Source: Halovibrio variabilis (GTDB taxonomy: Bacteria > Pseudomonadota > Gammaproteobacteria > Pseudomonadales > Halomonadaceae). Taken from it: DNA of 64,000 nt. A model generated the notes under the pieces. The model ran no database searches. It had not been told where the DNA came from and saw only the letters and a list, made by a program, of their open reading frames with translations. Position numbers and translations under genes: made by a program. How positions within the stretch are numbered: position 1 is the first letter of the stretch; every line of letters begins with the position of its first letter. Shown here piece after piece: positions 26,029 through 34,257 of this stretch. Where the stretch lies: NCBI RefSeq assembly GCF_007991175.1, contig NZ_BJXV01000008.1:124001-188000 (forward strand), written 5' to 3'.

Positions 26029-26902
26029 TACCTGGTTGATCAGCCCGTTTGATTACGGTTTTATGCGCCGCGCGGTGGTAGGCGGTTTAGCGCTTTCGCT
26101 GGCCGCCCCGCCGCTGGGGGTATTTTTGGTGCTGCGCGGCATGAGCCTGATTGGCGATGCCATGGCCCACGCGATTCTGCCCGGCGTGGCATTGGGCTTT
26201 CTGCTGGCGGGGTTTTCGCTGCCAATCATGAGCATTGGCGGGGTGCTGTTTGGGTTAATGGTCGCGCTGCTGGCTGGCGCCGTGTCGAAGATGGGCGGCC
26301 AGCGCGAAGATGCCGCCATGGCGAGCTTTTTCATTATCTCGCTGGCCGCCGGTGTGATGCTGATTTCGATTGGCGGCAGCAGCGTTGATTTAACCCACGT
26401 GCTGTTTGGTTCAATTCTGGCGATTAACTCCACCGCACTGCTGCTGATCGCGGGGATCAGTACGCTGATTGTATTAACCCTGGCAGTGGTGTTCCGCGCC
26501 TTGGTAGTGGAGTGCTTGGACCCGCTGTTTTTGCGAGGCCAAAGCCGCCGCAGCGGCTGGGTGCACAGCGTATTCCTGGGGCTGTTGGTGCTGAATTTAA
26601 CCGCCGGCTTTCAAACCCTGGGCACACTGATGGCGGTGGGTCTGATGATGCTACCGGCCACCTCGGCACGCTTTTGGAGCAAACGCTTGGAGGGCTTGAT
26701 CGGCATCGCGATCGTGCTGGCCATGGTGGCGAGTACCGGCGGCTTACTGCTGTCGTTTCATCTTGATATCCCCTCGGGCCCGAGCATTATTTTGCTAGCC
26801 GGGTTCGGCTATCTGTTCTCGGCCCTGTTTGGTCGCTACCACAGCTTGGCTGCCAAGCTGCGACGTAAAACAACGCCACTGGAAGTCGAGCACGGCGCCT
26901 AA
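26012..26902 (+). CDS. znuB: Zinc ABC transporter permease ZnuB
   Basis: The 296 aa belong to the ABC-3 permease family. There are about eight hydrophobic segments, with the conserved region LRGMSLIGDAMAHAILPGVALGF (about residues 42-64) and GFQTLGTLMAVGLMMLPATSARF (about 199-221) typical of zinc/manganese permeases. The start lies inside the 3' end of znuC, and the product forms the inner-membrane channel with ZnuC. Confidence 0.93.
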   Translation: MWELLNTWLISPFDYGFMRRAVVGGLALSLAAPPLGVFLVLRGMSLIGDAMAHAILPGVALGFLLAGFSLPIMSIGGVLFGLMVALLAGAVSKMGGQREDAAMASFFIISLAAGVMLISIGGSSVDLTHVLFGSILAINSTALLLIAGISTLIVLTLAVVFRALVVECLDPLFLRGQSRRSGWVHSVFLGLLVLNLTAGFQTLGTLMAVGLMMLPATSARFWSKRLEGLIGIAIVLAMVASTGGLLLSFHLDIPSGPSIILLAGFGYLFSALFGRYHSLAAKLRRKTTPLEVEHGA

Positions 26903-26938
26903 CTGTTATTCCGCATGCTTAATCGTAAGGAGTGTTGT

Positions 26939-28018
26939 ATGTCTTTTGCCTGTTTATCATATCGGTCGTCGCGTTGGTTAGTGGGCGTTTCCGCGATGCT
27001 GGCGCTGCCTGCTGCCATGGCTAATGAGCGCGTTCAGGTGGTTACCAGTTTCTCCATTCTCGCGGACATGGTGGAAAACGTAGGCGGCGAGCATGTCGAG
27101 GTGACCTCACTGGTCGCTGCCGATGGCGATGCCCACGTTTACTCCCCGAGCCCCGGCGATGCCCGCTCCCTGGCGAACGCTGATTTAGTGGTGTTTAACG
27201 GTCTGCTTTTCGAGGGCTGGATGGAGCGTTTAATTAGCGCCAGCGACTATTCAGGCGCGCTGGTCACCGCGACCGATGGCATTGAAGCTCTCTCTTTCGC
27301 TGAGCATGAAGACCATAACGAGCACGGCCATGAGGATCATGACGAACACGCCCACGAAGAGCACGGCCACGACGATCACGAAGCACATGAAGAACACGCT
27401 GGTCACGAGCATGGCAATCAAGACCCGCATGCCTGGCAGGATATGCACCAAGCCGAGGTGTACGTTGCCAATATTCGCGATGGGTTAATCGCCGCCGATG
27501 CCGATAACGCCGATGCTTACCGCGCCAATGCTGAGCAGTATTTACACGAGATGGCCGAGGTAGACGCCGAGATTCGTACGCTGATTAATGAGATTCCTGC
27601 CTCCACCAGCGTGATTACCGGCCACGACTCCTTTGGCTACTTCTCAAGCGCTTACGGTGTGCATTTCCTCTCGCCCGTAGGGCTTTCCACGGAAGCTGAC
27701 CCCAGTGGCGCCAGCATGGCGGCGCTAGTGGATGTGATTGAGCAGGAGAACGTGAAGGCGCTGTTCCACGAGAACATGACCAATCAGTCGATCATTACTC
27801 AGCTCGCCGAAGAGACCGGCCTGCCGATCGCGGGTACGCTCTACGCCGATGCGCTGGCAGCAGAAGGCGAAGCGAGTACCTACCTGGGTATGATGCGCCA
27901 CAATGCGCATGTGCTGAACGATGCGCTGGCAGAACCTGGTCATGACGAGCACGGACATGACGATCATGAGCAGGTTCACGAAGACCATGACCACAGTGAG
28001 CATAGCCACAGCCACTAA
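26939..28018 (+). CDS. znuA: Zinc ABC transporter substrate-binding protein ZnuA
   Basis: The 359-aa product starts at ATG 26939, preceded by AAGGAG at 6 nt; an upstream ATG at 26915 has no such site. A signal peptide ends near AMA-NE (about residue 28). The cluster A-I fold is marked by VTSFSILADMVENVGG and by the metal-site histidines in DGDAHVYSPSPGD, DPHAWQDM and ITGHDSFGYF. Two His/Asp/Glu-rich stretches are present: the usual central loop (about residues 121-161) and an additional C-terminal tail ending HSHSH. It captures periplasmic zinc for ZnuBC. Confidence 0.94.
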   Translation: MSFACLSYRSSRWLVGVSAMLALPAAMANERVQVVTSFSILADMVENVGGEHVEVTSLVAADGDAHVYSPSPGDARSLANADLVVFNGLLFEGWMERLISASDYSGALVTATDGIEALSFAEHEDHNEHGHEDHDEHAHEEHGHDDHEAHEEHAGHEHGNQDPHAWQDMHQAEVYVANIRDGLIAADADNADAYRANAEQYLHEMAEVDAEIRTLINEIPASTSVITGHDSFGYFSSAYGVHFLSPVGLSTEADPSGASMAALVDVIEQENVKALFHENMTNQSIITQLAEETGLPIAGTLYADALAAEGEASTYLGMMRHNAHVLNDALAEPGHDEHGHDDHEQVHEDHDHSEHSHSH

Positions 28019-28171
28019 GTCTTACCAAGCCTATATTGATGCCGCTTTCGGGCGGCATTTTTAATCGCGATATGGCTAAGACCCTACAACCGAAAGTTGC
28101 ATTTTTTGCTGCCAATAAGGAAACTATACCCCCTCCCCGTTACTCACCTTCACTGCGAAGAGCCCTTTCCA

Positions 28172-28837
28172 ATGCGTCTAAACGCCGATTTTAGCCACTT
28201 TGCCTGTGTTACCCCAGAACAGTATCAGTGGACCAACTCCCCCAGTGCGGGCGTAGAACGCATGATGTTTGACCGCATTGGCGATGAAGTTGCCCGTGCC
28301 ACTAGCCTTGTCCGCTACGCTCCCCATACGCAGTTTGAGCGGCATAGCCACGGCGGCGGCGAGGAAATTTTGGTGCTAGAGGGTGTCTTCGCCGATGAGC
28401 ATGGCCGCTACCCGGCGGGCAGCTATCTACGCAACCCCATCGGCACCGGCCATACGCCGCAGATTGGCGAGGAAGGCGCGCTGATTTTTGTCAAATTGCA
28501 CCAGTTCGACCCCAACGACTCGCTGCAGTTGGCGGTGCCTGCCCACCGGCTTCCCTGGCAGCCGGACCGGCGCCCTCGCATTGCCTACAAAATGCTGCAT
28601 ACCTTTAAACAAGAGCGCATCAGCCTCGAGCGCTGGTCGTCGGGCACGTCTATTGCGTACCCCACACTGCTGGGTGGGCTGGAGTTTTTAATCCTGGAAG
28701 GTGCGCTCAGCGATGGCGAGCAGAGCTACACCGCAGGCACCTGGTGCCGCTACCCAAGCGGGTCGGCACCGGCGTTAACCGCCGGTGATGAGGGCGTCAT
28801 GATGTACCTCAAACGCGGCCACCTGCCTGCGGCTTAG
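28172..28837 (+). CDS. ChrR-like cupin domain protein
   Basis: This 221-aa protein starts at ATG 28172 (MRLNADFSHFACV). It has two cupin half-domains. The first carries the metal-binding pattern HSHGGGEEILVLEGVF plus a later His in GTGHTP (about residues 53-105). The second repeats the fold (LEFLILEGALSDG) without the histidines. This resembles the C-terminal cupin of anti-sigma factor ChrR, but no zinc-finger anti-sigma domain is present and no sigma factor is adjacent. The role is unknown. It converges on the next gene with a 4-bp overlap. Confidence 0.75.
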   Translation: MRLNADFSHFACVTPEQYQWTNSPSAGVERMMFDRIGDEVARATSLVRYAPHTQFERHSHGGGEEILVLEGVFADEHGRYPAGSYLRNPIGTGHTPQIGEEGALIFVKLHQFDPNDSLQLAVPAHRLPWQPDRRPRIAYKMLHTFKQERISLERWSSGTSIAYPTLLGGLEFLILEGALSDGEQSYTAGTWCRYPSGSAPALTAGDEGVMMYLKRGHLPAA

Positions 28838-29202
28838 CTGCGCGATAAACCGAGAAACGGCAATACCGTGAGGGCCACGATGAGGCCTACCGCCAGCAGG
28901 ACCAGCACGACTTGCAACGGGTGAGCGGCCAAGCGTTTCCAAAGGGTCATTTGCTCACCCCGCTCGGCCGCCGCCTGGTGCTCGCGCTGAGCGCGTTCGA
29001 GGCGCCCCGCTTGATAGGCGTTTAATGCCGCGACAGCGGCGTCATGCTGATACGGATTGCGCAGCCAGATGGCATCGACCCCCAGGCGGAAAAACCCCGC
29101 CTGGGTTTCATAAGTATCAAAGCCGTGCGCAGCCAACAAGTCGCGCACTTCCATGGCTTCTTCGTCAGTCACATGACGCAACCGGAACAGTAGTTCAGCC
29201 AT
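28834..29202 (-). CDS. DUF6164 family membrane-anchored protein
   Basis: The 122-aa protein has an N-terminal soluble alpha/beta domain (MAELLFRLRHVTDEEAMEVRDLLAAHGF) and one C-terminal transmembrane helix (VVLVLLAVGLIVALTVLPFL, about residues 98-117). Family members are found in Halomonas and Pseudomonas with no assigned function. It lies 12 bp downstream of gloA and is probably co-transcribed with it. Confidence 0.75.
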   Translation of the reverse strand: MAELLFRLRHVTDEEAMEVRDLLAAHGFDTYETQAGFFRLGVDAIWLRNPYQHDAAVAALNAYQAGRLERAQREHQAAAERGEQMTLWKRLAAHPLQVVLVLLAVGLIVALTVLPFLGLSRS

Positions 29203-29214
29203 TGGCTTGCCTCA

Positions 29215-29748
29215 TCAGTCGCTCTTTCCTACCATCAAGTCAGCCTGAATGACTTCAATCCAGTAGCCATCGGGGTCTTTAATGAAGATAACGTCTTGCA
29301 TTTTCCCTTGGTCGGCACGCTTAACGAAGGTGACGTCGTGCTCGTCAAACCACGCCTGGGCCGCCGCCAAGTCCGGCACGCTAAAGCAGATATGGCCAAA
29401 GCCCTGGGGTTCGGCGTTGCCATCATGGTAAGCGAAATCCTGCTGGTTTTCGGTGCCCCAGTTGTGGGTTAGCTCTAACAGCCCTTTCTGGCTAAAGGTC
29501 CAGGCGGTGCGCGCGTGGGTATCCTCAGGCACGCTATCGCTGGCCTCCAGGTTGGCCAGGAAATACAGCGAGAACTGCATTTCCTCGAAATCTAACCGCC
29601 GCATTACCTGCATACCCAATACCTTAGAGTAGAAGGCTAGCGCCCGCTCGGGGTCTTTCACCCGCAACATGGTGTGGTTTAAGCGAAACCCTTGGGTTTG
29701 GGGCGGCGTGGCAACGATGCCGGGATGCTGCTCACCTTGAAAACTCAT
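29215..29748 (-). CDS. gloA: Lactoylglutathione lyase (glyoxalase I)
   Basis: The 177-aa protein is of the longer, human/Pseudomonas type of glyoxalase I. Metal ligands can be placed at His25 (LNHTMLRVKD), Glu92 (LLELTHNWGTE), His119 (FGHICFSVPD) and Glu165 (DGYWIEVIQ). It converts the methylglyoxal-glutathione hemithioacetal to S-lactoylglutathione in the cytosol. The first ligand is His, where the human enzyme has Gln33. The start MSFQGEQ follows AGGAG. It is divergent from the DUF2237 gene across 205 bp that hold no further gene. Confidence 0.95.
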   Translation of the reverse strand: MSFQGEQHPGIVATPPQTQGFRLNHTMLRVKDPERALAFYSKVLGMQVMRRLDFEEMQFSLYFLANLEASDSVPEDTHARTAWTFSQKGLLELTHNWGTENQQDFAYHDGNAEPQGFGHICFSVPDLAAAQAWFDEHDVTFVKRADQGKMQDVIFIKDPDGYWIEVIQADLMVGKSD

Positions 29749-29953
29749 GCGCTGCTCCTTTGAATAACCTACGACATTAACTTAATTTATTTTTTGACAA
29801 AACTGATACGCTGTACAAGTATCAATGCGGGCTAGCATACGCGTGAACGGCAACTGCTAATCACCCGTACTAACCCTAATCACCCGTACGAACAACTGTT
29901 TACCATGAGGGCTTAGACGCGATAATTCTAGCCCTAACTGCTTAGGAGGCCTT

Positions 29954-30328
29954 ATGCCGCGTGATCGTAATGTGTTGGGAGAGCCGCTAACGCCTTGCTG
30001 CCATTCGCCTAAGACGGGGTTTTATCGCGATGGTTTTTGCCGTGTTGGCGCCAATGACCTTGGCGTTCACTCCGTTTGTGCGATGGTCACCGAGGAGTTT
30101 CTGGTCTTCTCTAAAGCACAAGGCAATGATTTGTTAACACCTCGCCCTGAATTTGGTTTTGCAGGCTTACAGCCTGGTGACCGTTGGTGTTTGTGTGCCC
30201 GCCGCTGGCAAGAAGCGGCTCAAGTGGGCTTAGCGCCGCCGGTAATTTTATCGGGCACCCATGAAAAAACCTTAGAAATCATACCGCTTGAAAAGCTACA
30301 GCAACACGCCCTGGATGCACTACATTAA
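29954..30328 (+). CDS. DUF2237 family protein
   Basis: The 124-aa product shows the family signature NVLGEPLTPCCHSPKTGFYRDGFC near the N-terminus, then VCAMVTEEFLVFSKAQGNDL and a conserved GDRWCLCARRW. Several Cys residues (C14, C15, C28, C42 and the CLC pair) could bind a metal. The function is unknown. AGGAGG stands 7 nt before the start codon. Confidence 0.85.
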   Translation: MPRDRNVLGEPLTPCCHSPKTGFYRDGFCRVGANDLGVHSVCAMVTEEFLVFSKAQGNDLLTPRPEFGFAGLQPGDRWCLCARRWQEAAQVGLAPPVILSGTHEKTLEIIPLEKLQQHALDALH

Positions 30329-30454
30329 AAGGTGAAAGCTGACTGGAAATCTTTCACAAACCCCCTACACTGATTGCTCAAACCCTTTACACTGTATTGG
30401 TTTTCATACAAAGCTTACGGATGCCATATTGAGGGCGTCTACCAGGAGTTTTCC

Positions 30455-30799
30455 ATGCCTGCGATTGATATGACTCTCGGCGACCAGTTGACGCTTAAAC
30501 AATTGTCTCATGTCCTTCACAACGGTTTTTCACCGATTGTGGAAGTGGAGTCAATGGACGGTATCTACAAAGTCCGCTTTCACCACGCTAACGGTGTTTC
30601 GGACCTAAGCGATCCCAAGGGCTGCGTGTGTACTTTCACGGGTACGGGGGAAATACGCGATATGCTTGGGCGGCTGGGCCTTACCCATGGGGTGCTTACG
30701 TTTGCCGACCAGTGCGGCGACGAGATGATTGGCGTAGCGGGTAAAGCCATGACGCCTAACGAAATGCTGACTTACGGTACGCGTATCTCCTTTCGTTAG
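30455..30799 (+). CDS. Conserved hypothetical protein (DUF6482-like)
   Basis: The 114-aa product starts at ATG 30455, preceded by AGGAG at 6 nt; an upstream in-frame ATG at 30374 lacks a ribosome-binding site. It is a soluble alpha/beta protein with a core strand pair (IVEVESMDGIYKVRF) and a C-terminal segment EMIGVAGKAMTPNEMLTYGTRISFR. It resembles small Halomonas/Pseudomonas proteins labelled DUF6482, but that assignment is tentative. Confidence 0.55.
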   Translation: MPAIDMTLGDQLTLKQLSHVLHNGFSPIVEVESMDGIYKVRFHHANGVSDLSDPKGCVCTFTGTGEIRDMLGRLGLTHGVLTFADQCGDEMIGVAGKAMTPNEMLTYGTRISFR

Positions 30800-30938
30800 A
30801 CCTCAGGCACCCAGCGGGGCGTTTATAGCTGGCAAAGCCGTTGGTGACTGATATCTACTAATGGCTGCCAAGGCATGTTGCAGCGCGGGTCTTTTGACCA
30901 GGACTTTACAGCGCTCGCTTTGCAAAGGATAGTAGGAT

Positions 30939-31049
30939 CACGACAGGGGCGCCCTACTCACGTTGGGCTGAGAAGCACCCTTTGAACCTGAACCGGATAA
31001 CACCGGCGTAGGGAGTCGTGGTGCTGCTCACCACCTCCCTGCCGGGAGG
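30939..31049 (+). promoter_or_regulatory. TPP riboswitch with Shine-Dalgarno-masking hairpin
   Basis: The aptamer (30939-31020) carries the conserved thi-box elements GCTGAGAA and CCCTTTGAACCTGA, then CGGATAACACCGGCGTAGGGA. Its P1 helix is a perfect 6-bp pair, CACGAC with GTCGTG (30939-30944 / 31015-31020). Downstream, GTGGTG / CACCAC (31018-31034) shares bases with the P1 3' strand, and CCTCCC-TGCC-GGGAGG (31034-31049) buries the thiM Shine-Dalgarno sequence. TPP binding should therefore reduce translation of thiM-thiE. The exact switch geometry is inferred. Confidence 0.95.
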
Positions 31050-31054
31050 ATGCT

Positions 31055-31864
31055 ATGACCTTATCCCCGCTTGGCGATTACCTTAAAACGCTGCGTGCAG
31101 AGACCCCACTGGTCCACTGCATTACCAACTATGTCGCGATGAACAGCACCGCCAACCTGCTGTTAGCCACTGGCGCATCGCCCGCCATGCTGCATGCTCA
31201 AGAAGAGGTTGCCGAGTTCACCGCCCTCTCCGCGGCGCTCTCCATTAATATAGGCACGATTTCGCCTCACTGGGCCGATGCCATGCTGACCGCTACGGCA
31301 GCCGCCAATCAGCACGCCATCCCCTGGGTGTTAGACCCCGTCGCCGTCGGGGCCACGCGCTACCGTCAAACGCTGTGCGCGAAGCTGCTTGATGCACAAC
31401 CAACCGTGATTCGCGGCAATGCCTCTGAAATCCTCGCGCTTTATGGCCTGGCAGGCCAGGCACGCGGCGTGGATGCAACGGCCACCACCGGTCAAGCCTT
31501 GGCGACAGCGATCGCGCTGGCGAAGCGGCAGCGCTGCGTGGTGGCCATGACAGGCGAGCAGGATGTGATTACCGATGGCAACACCCACTTCACCTTAGCC
31601 GGCGGGCACCCCTTAATGCCCCGCGTCACCACCCTGGGCTGTGGCCTTAGTGCGCTGGTGGGCGCTTTTGTGGCGGCCAATACCGCCGCGCCGCTGGGCG
31701 CCAGTGCCGCTGCCCTGGCCTGCTTTGCCGTGGCGGGGCAGCGAGCGGGCAACCTTGCCCAGGGGCCGGGCAGCTTCCAAGTGGCATTGCTGGATGCGCT
31801 GTATCAACTCACCCCTGACGACCTTAGCCACCATGCGCAGTTGGAGGCCCTCCATGCCGCTTGA
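31055..31864 (+). CDS. thiM: Hydroxyethylthiazole kinase
   Basis: The 269-aa protein belongs to the ribokinase-like ThiM family. Signatures are PLVHCITNYVAMNSTAN (residues 18-34), the substrate-site WVLDPVAVG and the catalytic loop VTTLGCGLSALV with Cys196. It phosphorylates 4-methyl-5-(2-hydroxyethyl)thiazole for thiamine salvage in the cytosol. The start codon is 6 bp after the sequestered GGAGGA site, so it is controlled by the TPP riboswitch. It overlaps thiE by 11 bp. No thiD is present here. Confidence 0.95.
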   Translation: MTLSPLGDYLKTLRAETPLVHCITNYVAMNSTANLLLATGASPAMLHAQEEVAEFTALSAALSINIGTISPHWADAMLTATAAANQHAIPWVLDPVAVGATRYRQTLCAKLLDAQPTVIRGNASEILALYGLAGQARGVDATATTGQALATAIALAKRQRCVVAMTGEQDVITDGNTHFTLAGGHPLMPRVTTLGCGLSALVGAFVAANTAAPLGASAAALACFAVAGQRAGNLAQGPGSFQVALLDALYQLTPDDLSHHAQLEALHAA

Positions 31865-32486
31865 TCTCTCGCTTTATTTGGTCACCGATGCGGCGCTGTG
31901 CGGCGATGCTGGTCTGGAGAAAACCGTTGCGGCGGCGGTAAGCGGCGGCGTGACCCTGGTTCAACTGCGCGATAAGCACGCCAGCGATGCGCAGATGATC
32001 GCCCAGGCCAAACGCTTGAAGACGCTGCTGGCAGGAAGTGGTGTGCCATTGATTATCAACGACCGCTTGTCGGTGGCGTTGGAAAGCCAGGCCGACGGGC
32101 TACATGTCGGCCAAAGCGACACCCTGGTGCAAGCAGCCCGTAACGCCATGGGCCAAGGGGCGATTATTGGCCTGTCGATTAATACCCTGGAACAGCTGCA
32201 AACAGCGCCCATTGAGCTGCTTGATTATGTCGGACTGGGTCCGGTATTTGCCACGGTGAGCAAGCAGGACCATGCTCAGCCGATCGGCTTTGACGGCTTA
32301 GCGTCGCTGGCTAAGGCGTGCCCACTGCCCTGCGTGGCCATCGGCGGCCTGAAAGCCGAACACGCCGCACGGGTAAAAGCCGCCGGGGCAGACGGTATCG
32401 CGGTTATTTCCGCGATTTGCGGCCAGCCCGATCCCTATCAGGCCGCGCGGGCGTTTCAGGTTTCCCAAGCCGTTTCGGCATCATGA
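31854..32486 (+). CDS. thiE: Thiamine-phosphate synthase
   Basis: The 210-aa product starts at ATG 31854 inside the end of thiM (MPLDLSLYLVTDAAL). It is a TIM barrel with VQLRDKHASD (pyrophosphate site), INDRLSVALESQADGLHVGQSD and GLGPVFATVSKQDHAQPIGFDGL, then AIGGLKAEHAARVKAAGADGIAVISAI. It couples HMP-pyrophosphate and HET-phosphate to give TMP. Translational coupling to thiM puts it under the same riboswitch. Confidence 0.95.
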   Translation: MPLDLSLYLVTDAALCGDAGLEKTVAAAVSGGVTLVQLRDKHASDAQMIAQAKRLKTLLAGSGVPLIINDRLSVALESQADGLHVGQSDTLVQAARNAMGQGAIIGLSINTLEQLQTAPIELLDYVGLGPVFATVSKQDHAQPIGFDGLASLAKACPLPCVAIGGLKAEHAARVKAAGADGIAVISAICGQPDPYQAARAFQVSQAVSAS

Positions 32487-32579
32487 ATCAGTATCGCCCC
32501 TCAGTATATACACACATTCAGCCCAGATTACTCTTTACCCTATCCGCCAGGGCAATCGCACATTATCAATAATTCCCAT

Positions 32580-32862
32580 TTTAGCGAGGCCACCTCAGCG
32601 GTGGTTAGACACTTCGACGAAGGGTTCTGCAAGCACTCCTTAGTGTTATCCGGCGGGTAGCCACACACATTCGCGAGCTGAAGCTCCCTCCCACAAGGGC
32701 TCCCCCCACAAGGGCTGCAAGCGCCTCTTGATCTCATCAAACTCAGAACTATTGTGGGAGGCCGCTTCAGCGGGCGAAGGGTGCTGAAAGCACCCCTTAG
32801 CGTCATCAGCCGGGTAGCCCACACATTCGTGAGCTCAAGCTCCCTCCCTCAAGGTGTCGCGA
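32580..32862. repeat. REP/BIME-like intergenic repeat cluster
   Basis: Two imperfect copies of a roughly 110-bp segment are seen (about 32583-32695 and 32755-32853). Each contains REP-like palindromes. CGCGAGCTGAAGCTCCCTCC (from 32675) and its relative near 32828 read in one orientation, and GTGGGAGGCCGCTTCAGCGG (from 32755) reads in the other. This alternation is typical of bacterial interspersed mosaic elements after operon ends in Pseudomonas and Halomonas. The 590 bp from 32487 to 33077 hold no convincing gene; a 91-codon frame at 32754-33029 is made of repeat sequence. Confidence 0.7.
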
Positions 32863-33077
32863 GGGCGCTACTTTCGCATCTGACTGCGATGGATAGCGGA
32901 AATGCCGACATTACCGGGAACATTTTACCGGCCATGGCGAAAGACCCGCGCGTTACCTATCACCGACACCAGAAAACGGCCTTGAACGAGACGCTTTCAC
33001 CACGTGCGATTTCCCTTGCCTATCCTTAAGGATGGAACTTAGCAGAGAAAGGGCACATCCCACAAAGCGTGGGCTGA

Positions 33078-33224
33078 TTACCCACTTTTGCCAAATAAAA
33101 AAGCTGCTATAGCGGCGGCTCCCAGAAGACAAACTATGATAACGATTAAGAATCCCGGAGGGATAAAAGCTATCGCCGCAGCCAAAAATACCAAAAAAAT
33201 AAACGCAGCTACAAAAACACCCAT
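33078..33224 (-). CDS. Very small hydrophobic membrane protein, 48 aa
   Basis: The frame begins MGVFVAAFIFLVFLAAAIAF and encodes two hydrophobic helices (about residues 3-20 and 24-43) ending FGKSG. AGGA lies about 10 nt before the ATG. It is 9 bp downstream of the 223-aa membrane protein gene in the same direction and with the same AT-rich base use, so the two are likely a pair. No family is recognised; coding status is inferred from the clean hydrophobic pattern. Confidence 0.5.
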   Translation of the reverse strand: MGVFVAAFIFLVFLAAAIAFIPPGFLIVIIVCLLGAAAIAAFLFGKSG

Positions 33225-33233
33225 AAATAAATC

Positions 33234-33905
33234 CTATTTAGTTTCATGTCTTTCTTGAAAAGCAAAATGTCGACCTAGCTCATCAAAAGCTATCTTGAAA
33301 TCAGCAGACTCAAATGGTGCCCGCAGAAAGAAGTACAACAACCCACACACAGGGGCCAAGTACAAATAGACAAAGGTCGACTCCACAAATAGCAAGCGCA
33401 CGACAACCAATGCGATAAAAGCTAGCATCGCTATCCTGCTAAATGTCCGCATCCCAAAGAAGACAACACCTGCAATAAATGCACCAAGGTAATAGAAACT
33501 CTCTATCGCTCCTCCTCCGTAGACTAAAGACGTAACTAAAGCACTTATTAAAATAAAGTCAGATAGCAAAAAAAAGATAAAAAGTGTATTTAGGTTTTGT
33601 GGGTAGTAAAACAAGCCACGGAAAGCCATAAAAACAACGCTGATAGCAGCGATAACACCGACTACCGCTGAAGGCGTTACCCACGCAATATTTCCATCAC
33701 CACCGAACCCCCAGAAAGCGTCCCAAAAGCCATTTTCATAAGACCTCTGCCATAGTGGAAGCAAAAACGAGTCGCTCTCCACTCGCCTACTGCTTACAAC
33801 TAGCGCGAGAAGAGCAACCAACACTGAAACGACCATTCTCACCCACATAGCCCACGGAGAGTTCATAGCATAAGAAAGTCGTTTCATAAAACTTGACTGT
33901 GTCAT
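33234..33905 (-). CDS. Multi-pass inner-membrane protein of unknown function
   Basis: The 223-aa protein has an N-terminal helix (about residues 20-39), an extracytoplasmic loop rich in Trp/Phe (LWQRSYENGFWDAFWGFGG), then four or five helices (about 75-95, 107-130, 137-155, 157-177, 180-195) and a charged C-terminus. The gene is clearly AT-richer than its neighbours, suggesting recent acquisition. It is followed by the 48-aa membrane protein. No known family could be assigned. Confidence 0.6.
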   Translation of the reverse strand: MTQSSFMKRLSYAMNSPWAMWVRMVVSVLVALLALVVSSRRVESDSFLLPLWQRSYENGFWDAFWGFGGDGNIAWVTPSAVVGVIAAISVVFMAFRGLFYYPQNLNTLFIFFLLSDFILISALVTSLVYGGGAIESFYYLGAFIAGVVFFGMRTFSRIAMLAFIALVVVRLLFVESTFVYLYLAPVCGLLYFFLRAPFESADFKIAFDELGRHFAFQERHETK

Positions 33906-34257
33906 TTCTTGCCCTCAAAAATCTCCCAAGATAACCGGCAATTTTCATTCCGCTTCGGGTAGAAAAGCAGTATCTTTTACCGCTAGCTAATTCCAGCTGA
34001 GCCGCCAGAGAGTATGCTCTAAGTGAGTTTTGGTTTCCATGCTCTTAGCCAAATGTAGTTTTCTTACCGAGAACGTCCCAGCTCTTTTTGCGCTTGAGAA
34101 GTCTGGTCTTGATGAGGAGTAAGGCGGCGGCACCGCCCTGCTACTTGGCGTGTATACTCGCTGGGTATTAAGCCCCCGCTTCGCCTAAATCTACCTCCTA
34201 CCCTAATCTTACCCCCTAACCCTATCGTCAGCGCTAGCACTGCGCTGGAGATTCCTC
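33906..34257. other. Intergenic region without a recognised gene
   Basis: These 352 bp separate the AT-rich membrane gene pair from the dioxygenase pseudogene. No complete gene, RNA or strong hairpin is seen. A short plus-strand frame ending at about 34123 could be a remnant but is too short to name. Confidence 0.5.

Noticed and set aside
32754..33029. 91-codon plus-strand frame after thiE
   Set aside because: It starts inside a REP palindrome and its first third is repeat sequence; there is no ribosome-binding site.
34040..34123. Possible gene remnant on the plus strand (ending LFALEKSGLDEE) between the membrane-protein genes and the dioxygenase pseudogene
   Set aside because: Fewer than 25 codons without a start or recognised family; could be chance.
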